From the NCBI GenBank assembly GCA_013153455.1, contig JAADEK010000094.1:1-10359 (forward strand): DNA of 10,359 bases, in the 5' to 3' direction. The translations under genes and the position numbers were made by a program. Positions 5,755 through 10,359 of this stretch are shown one piece after another. The notes below the pieces were generated by a model that was not told the DNA's origin, searched no databases, and saw only the letters and a list, made by a program, of their open reading frames with translations. The stretch's first letter is position 1. Each line of letters opens with the position of its first letter. This stretch comes from Aquificota bacterium. Its GTDB lineage: Bacteria > Aquificota > Aquificia > Aquificales > Aquificaceae.

Positions 5755-7930
5755 TTAAATCTATGAGTTTCTTGAGCCTTTCGGATGAGACTCCCGCCAC
5801 GGAGATGTGTGCGTCGGGGTGCCCGTAGAGGGTGCAAAGCGCGACGACCTTCGTATCGGTGTGAGACCTCAGCATCCTTATCGTGAAGTCGGTCCTGTAA
5901 CAGTGAACCCCTATCATGAGCGTAAGGTCGTGCTTCCCTTCAAGGATTGAAAGGTGGGGGTTCGGGGGGTCTATCTCCCTCCTCAGGTCAACCTTCTTGT
6001 TTTTGGGCTTGTAGTCGGGGAGTATGTGGAAGTTCAGAGAGGGGAGGAGTTCCTTCAGCTCAAGGAGGAGTTTCCCCTTCCTTTTTGCCTCCTCGTTCCA
6101 GGACCACAGAACGAGGGGACCCACTATAATCGTGGGTCTTTTTGCATCAAGGAGGAGTTTCGCAACGTTTGAGAGGGCTTCATCCGCGGAGACCTTTTTG
6201 CCTTCCACAAAGCCCACGTCCTTAGAGCTTTCTTTTACTATGGGGAGTCTGGACATATCCTCTTGGGGTCCGGGGGCTACCTTGGGCGTTTTGTAGCGCG
6301 GGGGAAAGAGGTGAAGCAGGTTCTCGTTTGGAACGGGTTTTTGTGCGCTTTTTCTCTTTTGAAGGGAGGGCGAGTCGCTCTTTACCGCGAGAAGTCTTTG
6401 GGTGTCCTCAACGTATAGGTCAAGCTCAACCTGAAACTCGCCGTGATAGGCTTTTTCTTCCTCCTCAACCCCGAGCGAGTAGCACGTCGTTCCCTTTATG
6501 TCTATGAGAACCCCGTTCGCACCCCACTCCTTTGCTTTCTTGAATATCTCATACCTCTTTTCGTAAAACTCGTAACAACAATGACCCACGTATGTGTATC
6601 CGTTCTCACCGCACCACCTGAGGACGTCCCTGAGCATCTCAAAGCTCGTTATCGTTATGGGTATCATACCCTTCTCGTATGCGAGCCTGTAGAGGTCTCC
6701 CACGGAACACCCCCCGCACTCCCCGCAGTCGTCCGTGTGCCTGTAGTCGCACCACGCGGGCTTTGCGCAGTAGGGTAGGAGCATCACCTTGGCTTTCTTC
6801 AGGTTTTCCTCAAGTCCTCCCCCTATGCTACCTATTATCCTGTTGAGTTTTTTTTTATCTATGCCGAGCTCTTTTGCCTCAAGCTTCCTGAGGGGAAAGA
6901 GGACCGCTTCAACGAAGTCCTCGGGCTTTAGGTTTACACTCTCAAATTTGCGCTCCTTGAAAAATTCCTTGATTCTTTTTTCAACCTCTTCAATGGGTGT
7001 GTGTTTGAGGTATGCTTCAAGGTCGTAAACGAGGCGCTTTGGGTTTACAAAGAAATCCCCGTTTATAACGACCTGCTGAAGGACGCGCGTATGGGGGTCT
7101 ACCTTGACCGACACCCTGAAGGTTCCCCCGGGACACCTGTAGACCCCGTAAAGAACCTCATCACCCGTAAGGGTCTTTTTAATCTGATAAACCCACTCAT
7201 CGCTCTTGTAGTAGTCCTTTCTCTCCGAAAGGAGCTTTAGCTCTTCCCTCGTCAGCTCGTCCCAGTATGTTTTTATACCGAGTTCTTCCTCAAAGGCGGA
7301 GAGTATGGCACCGAAGACCTCTTCCTTTCGCGGGAGCTTCCCGAGTATCCTCTTTACCCACGTTATCCTCTCCTTTGCGGATTGTATGCCTTTAGAGGTT
7401 AACTTCTCAACGGGTATCTGGAGGGACTTTAACATCCTCTCTATATCTACGTCCATGAGTATCGTTCCCTGATAGAGGAAGGCGTTTCCCTCAAATACAC
7501 CGCCCGTTCCCGATATCTTCTTCCCGTCAACCTCTATGTCGTTCCTCGGTCTGAAGGACGCGGGTATGCCGAGCTTCCTGAGGGCTTTCGCGACGGTGTT
7601 GCAAATACTCGCGGTTATCTCCTCGTAAGACGCTCCCCCGAAGGCTTCCCTGTCCGCTATTATCTCCCAGCCTATCTGGGTCTCGTCAAAGTATATAGCT
7701 CCCCCGCCCGTTATGCGCCTGTTTACGTCTATCCCCTCGCGCTCCGTGTATTCCCTTCTCACCTCTTGCTCAACCGCTTGATGGTAGCCTATGAGGACGC
7801 ACTCGGGTGAGAACTGGAGGAACCTTATAGTGTTCGGAATCTTCCCCTCTTCCCTCAGCTCAAGCATTATCGCGTCAAGGGCTATGTTCTCGTGAGCGGG
7901 TCTCTTTCCCGTGTATACAACTCTCCACAT
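5735..7930 (-). CDS. Lipoate-protein ligase / DUF116 / CdhB-like three-domain fusion
   Basis: One uninterrupted 731-codon frame joins three families. Residues 1-330 (7930-6941) are a lipoate-protein ligase with its accessory domain, which would attach lipoate to a carrier lysine. Seen here are RRITGGGAIYFD (71-82), RNDIEVDGKKISGTGG (129-144) with predicted lipoyl-AMP lysine K138, YQGTILMDVD (153-162), and an accessory segment around 255-325. Residues 370-505 (6823-6416) resemble DUF116, of unknown function, with nine Cys: C388, C394, C402/C405/C408 (CGECGGC), C440, C451-C452 and C483, a likely metal site. Residues 505-580 are a Lys/Pro/Ser-rich linker. Residues 580-731 (6193-5738) resemble CdhB, the epsilon subunit of archaeal CO dehydrogenase/acetyl-CoA synthase: RPTIIVGPLVLW (598-609), DLTLMIGVHCYRTD (668-681), and GHPDAHISV (703-711). 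AAGGAG (7938-7943) lies 7 bases before the ATG. The ligase call is firm, DUF116 good, and CdhB moderate. The ligase plus accessory layout recalls the sLpl(AB) enzymes of sulfur oxidisers. Confidence 0.88.
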   Translation of the reverse strand: MWRVVYTGKRPAHENIALDAIMLELREEGKIPNTIRFLQFSPECVLIGYHQAVEQEVRREYTEREGIDVNRRITGGGAIYFDETQIGWEIIADREAFGGASYEEITASICNTVAKALRKLGIPASFRPRNDIEVDGKKISGTGGVFEGNAFLYQGTILMDVDIERMLKSLQIPVEKLTSKGIQSAKERITWVKRILGKLPRKEEVFGAILSAFEEELGIKTYWDELTREELKLLSERKDYYKSDEWVYQIKKTLTGDEVLYGVYRCPGGTFRVSVKVDPHTRVLQQVVINGDFFVNPKRLVYDLEAYLKHTPIEEVEKRIKEFFKERKFESVNLKPEDFVEAVLFPLRKLEAKELGIDKKKLNRIIGSIGGGLEENLKKAKVMLLPYCAKPAWCDYRHTDDCGECGGCSVGDLYRLAYEKGMIPITITSFEMLRDVLRWCGENGYTYVGHCCYEFYEKRYEIFKKAKEWGANGVLIDIKGTTCYSLGVEEEEKAYHGEFQVELDLYVEDTQRLLAVKSDSPSLQKRKSAQKPVPNENLLHLFPPRYKTPKVAPGPQEDMSRLPIVKESSKDVGFVEGKKVSADEALSNVAKLLLDAKRPTIIVGPLVLWSWNEEAKRKGKLLLELKELLPSLNFHILPDYKPKNKKVDLRREIDPPNPHLSILEGKHDLTLMIGVHCYRTDFTIRMLRSHTDTKVVALCTLYGHPDAHISVAGVSSERLKKLIDLIKSAKA

Positions 7931-8038
7931 ACCTTTACTCCTTAAGGTTTTTTATGAAAATCTCTATGAGGAGATTCACCAAAGCTATTAAAAATTTTTA
8001 TCATAGAATAAGCGCGCGCCCAACCTAAAATCTTCCCT
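7931..8038. promoter_or_regulatory. Divergent AT-rich promoter region between the lipoate ligase fusion and the Fe-S protein
   Basis: This 108-base gap is clearly richer in A and T than its flanks between about 7944 and 8010. For the rightward gene, TTCACC (7975-7980) and TATCAT (7999-8004) at 18-base spacing are plausible -35 and -10 boxes. They would give a leader of about 28 bases beginning near AGCGCGCG, with no Shine-Dalgarno. For the leftward gene the reverse strand has TTGGTG (7977-7982) as a possible -35 but only a poor -10 (TTTCAT), plus a clear AAGGAG at 7938-7943. Two symmetric elements could be operators: the perfect 12-bp palindrome TAAAAATTTTTA (7989-8000), and AATCTC (7959-7964) with GAGATT (7971-7976) around a 6-base spacer. 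Confidence 0.5.
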
Positions 8039-9205
8039 ATGGAAAAGGACACCCTGAGCCTTTGCGTCAAGTGCGGACTCTGCAAGACTGTATGCCCCAC
8101 GTATCCCTTCAGGGAAGAGGAAGGCGCATTCGCGCGCGGTAGGCTCTCCCTTGCCCATATGCTGAAAAGCGGTGAGGTTCCCCCCTCAAGGGAGGTCTTC
8201 GCGCGCTGGGACGAGTGCGCCCTCTGCAGGCGGTGCGAATGGGTATGCCCGAACGACGTTCCCTACAAGGAGATTATCACCGAAGCAAGAAGCATACAGA
8301 GAAAACACCAAAGGGACATCCTCTCCGAGGGTGCGCTGAAAGCCCTTGAGAAGATGCACACGGGCGCGGGAAAGCTCGCCCTCAAACTCAGCGGATTCCT
8401 ATCCTTTCCCTTACCGAAAGAAATAAAATTACCCCTCCCTACGGGAGGGGTGAAGTTTTTCCCAAAACCCTCCCCCAAAGCCTTCTCAATGAGAGGGAAG
8501 GTCTTCAGGGCAAAGGAGGAAAGGAAGAGACTCCTCTTTTTCACGGGTTGTATGATAGACGCCTTTTACACCAAAACGGGTGAAAACGTCGTTAAGGTTC
8601 TGAACCGCCTCGGGTATACGGTAATCGTCCCCGATGGGGTAAAGTGTTGCGGTGCTCCTCACCTTTACCACGGGAACAAGGAAGCCTTTGAGAGACTAAG
8701 GGAGCATAACGTCAAGAAGATTGAGAAGTATGAGTTTGATGCGATTGTTGTAGCCTGTCCCACGTGCGGTGGGGCGCTGAAGGAAGACTATCAAAAGGAC
8801 TGGGAAGTCCTCAGCTTCACCCAAATAGTTGCGCGGGAAAAGGTAAGCTTCAAAGGAAAGGGAGAGAAGATAACGGTTCACATACCGTGCCATTACTACA
8901 CAGCGATGGGTTTGAGCGGTAAGGAGTTCTACGATGCCCTCGGGAAGGTTGAAAACTCCGAAACCGTAAAGGCGAGCAAAGCGCAAAGCTGTTGCGGTTT
9001 TGCGGGACTCTTCTCAATAAAGAACCCGGAGCTTTCGGGGGAGATTCAAAGGCAGAAGATGATTGATTTCAAAGAAACGGGTGCGGACTTTATACTCACC
9101 GAGTGCCCGGGGTGTGTTCTTCAGCTACGGGACGGGGCAAAAAAGACGAAAAGTTCACAAAAGGTAAAACACATAGCGGATTTCTTGGCGGAAAGGCTCC
9201 CTTAG
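8039..9205 (+). CDS. (Fe-S)-binding protein with two CCG domains, GlcF/HdrD type
   Basis: The 388-residue cytosolic protein has two N-terminal [4Fe-4S] ferredoxin motifs, C9-C12-C15-C19 followed by Pro, and C60-C63-C66-C70 followed by Pro. Two cysteine-rich CCG domains follow: C171, C203-C204, C240-C243 and C284, C318-C319, C356-C359. All ligands are intact. This layout is shared by the glycolate oxidase Fe-S subunit GlcF and by HdrD; related proteins include lactate-utilisation LutA and thiol:fumarate reductase TfrB. It should pass electrons between a flavin or quinone partner and a substrate; in Hdr proteins the CCG domains hold the noncubane cluster that splits disulfides. No GlcD-like flavoprotein is in the window, so the substrate is open. 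The linker (about 120-150) is rich in Pro and contains a 9-bp hairpin. The start has no Shine-Dalgarno but sits 8 codons before C9 as expected. It is divergent from the lipoate ligase fusion and overlaps convergent DUF302 by 4 bases. Confidence 0.87.
   Translation: MEKDTLSLCVKCGLCKTVCPTYPFREEEGAFARGRLSLAHMLKSGEVPPSREVFARWDECALCRRCEWVCPNDVPYKEIITEARSIQRKHQRDILSEGALKALEKMHTGAGKLALKLSGFLSFPLPKEIKLPLPTGGVKFFPKPSPKAFSMRGKVFRAKEERKRLLFFTGCMIDAFYTKTGENVVKVLNRLGYTVIVPDGVKCCGAPHLYHGNKEAFERLREHNVKKIEKYEFDAIVVACPTCGGALKEDYQKDWEVLSFTQIVAREKVSFKGKGEKITVHIPCHYYTAMGLSGKEFYDALGKVENSETVKASKAQSCCGFAGLFSIKNPELSGEIQRQKMIDFKETGADFILTECPGCVLQLRDGAKKTKSSQKVKHIADFLAERLP
8431..8451. repeat. 9-bp perfect hairpin inside the Fe-S protein gene
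   Basis: ACCCCTCCC (8431-8439) and GGGAGGGGT (8443-8451) are perfect complements around the 3-base loop TAC. On the plus strand GAAGTTTTTCCC follows, so a weak terminator-like shape exists inside the coding region, encoding the linker residues L-P-L-P-T-G-G-V between the ferredoxin and CCG halves. Because the frame continues intact for 250 more residues with conserved motifs, it is unlikely to be a true terminator. It could be a small palindromic insertion that the linker tolerates. Confidence 0.55.
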
Positions 9206-9585
9206 CGGGAAGCCCTTTCCATCATCTCCTTTATGCTTTCTTCTATATCCCTCGCGAGGTTTTCAAAACCCGGAGCGTTGTAGAGCCCCAGCAAGTAAAC
9301 GGGTGATACGGTGCTCAGAACGACCTTTCCGTCCTTTTCGTATACGGATATCCTGCAGGGCATGGCGGTGGATATATCCGGGCGCTTGCGGAGAACCTCA
9401 CCCGCCGCTCTCGGCTGGCATACTTCAACAACCGCACACCTGTAATCTATGGGAAATCCTTTGTTCTTCAGTATCTCCGAAATCTCGTGAACCGCCATAA
9501 CACCGAAACCCAGCTCCTTTGAAGCGTCCTTCAGTGCGGACAGAACCTCATCAAATCCCTTTTCACTCTCAACGTTTATAAGCAT
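9202..9585 (-). CDS. DUF302 domain protein
   Basis: The 127-residue protein is a single DUF302 domain. Members are small alpha/beta proteins of unknown function, often found in sulfur- or metal-handling neighbourhoods. Recognisable blocks are an N-terminal strand-helix (MLINVESEKGFDEVLSALKD), the middle YRCAVVEVCQPRAAGEVL (48-65), and the family signature AMPCRISVYEKDGKVVLSTVSP (74-95). Three Cys (C50, C56, C77) are present; C77 sits in the conserved PCR position. The C-terminus is a charged helix. No signal peptide or membrane segment is seen. The start is well supported by AAGGAGGT (9592-9599, reverse strand) 6 bases before the ATG. The gene is convergent with the Fe-S protein gene (4-base overlap, TTAG) and divergent from cas6 across 65 bases. 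A link to either neighbour is not demonstrated. Confidence 0.85.
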   Translation of the reverse strand: MLINVESEKGFDEVLSALKDASKELGFGVMAVHEISEILKNKGFPIDYRCAVVEVCQPRAAGEVLRKRPDISTAMPCRISVYEKDGKVVLSTVSPVYLLGLYNAPGFENLARDIEESIKEMMERASR

Positions 9586-9650
9586 ACGTTTACCTCCTTT
9601 TTGGAAAGTAAAAACTAACCCCGTAAGGGGTTCTATGATAAATATTAGAA
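9586..9650. promoter_or_regulatory. Divergent DUF302/cas6 intergenic region with 6-bp hairpin
   Basis: The 65-base gap contains the perfect inverted repeat AACCCC (9617-9622) / GGGGTT (9627-9632) around GTAA. To its right, TATGAT (9634-9639) on the plus strand and TATCAT (9635-9640) on the minus strand could be overlapping -10 boxes for cas6 and DUF302. Neither has a convincing -35. If the minus-strand box is used, the hairpin lies at the start of the DUF302 transcript or acts as an operator. The plus-strand box would give cas6 an almost leaderless transcript. The DUF302 Shine-Dalgarno occupies 9592-9599; cas6 has none. Confidence 0.45.
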
Positions 9651-10359
9651 ATGCTCGTAAAGATAAAACTCTCTTCCGACGCTCCGATAGAACTTCCCAA
9701 AAGCTACAACCATATGCTTCAGGCGTTCTTTTACAGGAATATGGATAGGGAGCTTGCGAAGTTTTTACACGATTACGGTTTTATGCTCGGGAAACGCAAG
9801 TTTAAACTGTTTACCTTTTCTAAGGTAATAGGGAAAATGCTTCATAAGGGGAAGGAAAAGGTAGTTTTCGCGCCAGAGATTACGCTCTACTTCGGCTCCC
9901 CGCTTATGAGTTTGATAGACTCATGGGCTAAGAACTTCCTCATGAGCGGGGATTTATTCCTCGGAAAGAATAAGCTGAGACTTGAGGCGCTTGAGGTTAT
10001 GAACCCAAACGTTGAGGGCGATGAGGTTGTTGTCCGTTGTCTTTCCCCCATCCTTATATACAGGACTCCTCCCGGTGAGAAAAGATACAGGTATATAACA
10101 CCGTTTGAGGAAGACTTTTTCAAACTCGGGGAGGAAAACCTGAAGAAGAAATTTAACATCGTATACGGGAAACCCTATACCGATACGCTTGAGATAAGCA
10201 GGGTAAAGGTGTTGCCATCTCACAGAAAAAAGATACAGTTCAAAGGGAGGCTTATAGAGGCTTGGGAAGGCTACTACAGATTAAAGGGCTCTCCCCAAAT
10301 CCTAAGGCTCGCCCTTGAGGCGGGTCTCGGGGCAAAAAACAGCGCGGGCTTCGGTATGG
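9651..10359 (+). CDS. cas6: CRISPR-associated endoribonuclease Cas6 (3' end cut by window edge)
   Basis: From ATG 9651 the frame stays open for 236 codons to the window edge, so the stop is not seen. It is a Cas6, the enzyme that cuts CRISPR precursor RNA within repeats in type I and III systems. From memory of Pyrococcus furiosus Cas6, the start aligns as SYNH---LQAFFY with Y29, then LAKFLHDYGF with H40, then KFKLFTFS with K52. These match the published catalytic Tyr31, His46 and Lys52, so the enzyme should be active. The C-terminal glycine-rich RNA-binding loop GLGAKNSAGFGM (225-236) ends at the edge, so probably only a few to about 30 residues are missing. No Shine-Dalgarno is evident. The coding sequence is visibly more AT-rich than fabH or plsX, which fits the mobility of CRISPR loci. 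It is divergent from DUF302; other cas genes or an array would lie to the right. Confidence 0.93.
   Translation, partial: MLVKIKLSSDAPIELPKSYNHMLQAFFYRNMDRELAKFLHDYGFMLGKRKFKLFTFSKVIGKMLHKGKEKVVFAPEITLYFGSPLMSLIDSWAKNFLMSGDLFLGKNKLRLEALEVMNPNVEGDEVVVRCLSPILIYRTPPGEKRYRYITPFEEDFFKLGEENLKKKFNIVYGKPYTDTLEISRVKVLPSHRKKIQFKGRLIEAWEGYYRLKGSPQILRLALEAGLGAKNSAGFGM

Noticed and set aside
6191..6418. Frameshift or gene boundary in the linker of the fusion protein
   Set aside because: The frame is continuous through the Lys/Pro/Ser-rich linker, and I saw no credible ribosome binding site plus start for a separate CdhB-like gene. Composition fits a flexible linker.
5947..6778. Several forward open frames opposite the DUF116/CdhB part of the fusion
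   Set aside because: Overlapping, compositionally odd products. The reverse strand is one continuous frame with ordered domain motifs.
8431..8460. Stem followed by GTTTTT as an intrinsic terminator
   Set aside because: It lies inside an intact coding frame with conserved CCG domains downstream, and the T-run is short and offset from the stem.
9103..9306. Short forward open frame bridging the end of the Fe-S gene and DUF302
   Set aside because: It reads the CPGCV region in another frame and runs into DUF302 antisense; there is no start signal.
9887..10223. Reverse-strand open frames opposite cas6
   Set aside because: The forward frame carries clear Cas6 catalytic residues over its whole length; the reverse frames show no motif and are shadows.
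9586..10359. CRISPR array near cas6
   Set aside because: No direct repeats with regular spacing occur on either side of cas6 within the window.

Overview
The window looks like a compact, thermophile-like bacterial chromosome segment, most probably from an Aquificales (Aquificota) relative. The basis is indirect: very tight gene packing, heavy use of AGG, AGA and ATA codons, Lys/Glu-rich proteins, the mix of gene families, and a Cas6 close to thermophile Cas6 proteins. No rRNA or other phylogenetic marker was available, so the taxon is an inference. I see no tRNA, rRNA, insertion sequence, CRISPR array or origin. Every non-coding gap is shorter than about 110 bases.

Layout: (1) 1-901, minus strand: translation factor tsf, whose stop overlaps the start of pyrH (UMP kinase), of which only the first 11-12 codons are inside the window. 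(2) 954-2068, plus strand: two conserved genes of unknown function, a DUF501 protein and a DUF3108-like protein, running into the 3' end of holA. (3) 2046-3065, minus strand: holA, DNA polymerase III delta subunit. (4) 3106-5754, plus strand: the classic yceD(DUF177)-rpmF-plsX-fabH operon. Its last three genes each start on the previous stop (TAATG), and it links ribosomal protein L32 to the start of fatty-acid and phospholipid synthesis. (5) 5735-7930, minus strand: a 731-residue three-part protein consisting of a lipoate-protein ligase, a cysteine-rich DUF116 domain and a CdhB-like domain (epsilon subunit of archaeal CO dehydrogenase/acetyl-CoA synthase). (6) 8039-9205, plus strand: a GlcF/HdrD-type iron-sulfur protein with two [4Fe-4S] motifs and two CCG domains. 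(7) 9202-9585, minus strand: a DUF302 protein. (8) 9651 to the right edge, plus strand: a nearly complete Cas6 CRISPR-RNA endonuclease with its catalytic Tyr/His/Lys in place.

The most interesting part is 5735-9205. A lipoate ligase fused to two redox/one-carbon-associated modules is divergently arranged from a protein with heterodisulfide-reductase-type CCG domains. Lipoate assembly and Hdr-like proteins work together in the sulfur-oxidising sHdr pathway, in which a lipoylated carrier protein takes part. The arrangement therefore suggests, but does not prove, a lipoate-linked redox function. The Cas6 at the right edge probably opens a CRISPR-Cas locus beyond the window.

All three convergent gene pairs overlap at their 3' ends (23, 20 and 4 bp), with no visible intrinsic terminator. 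Starts with a good Shine-Dalgarno sequence (tsf, yceD, rpmF, fabH, the lipoate ligase, DUF302) contrast with starts that have none (DUF501, DUF3108, holA, the Fe-S protein, cas6).
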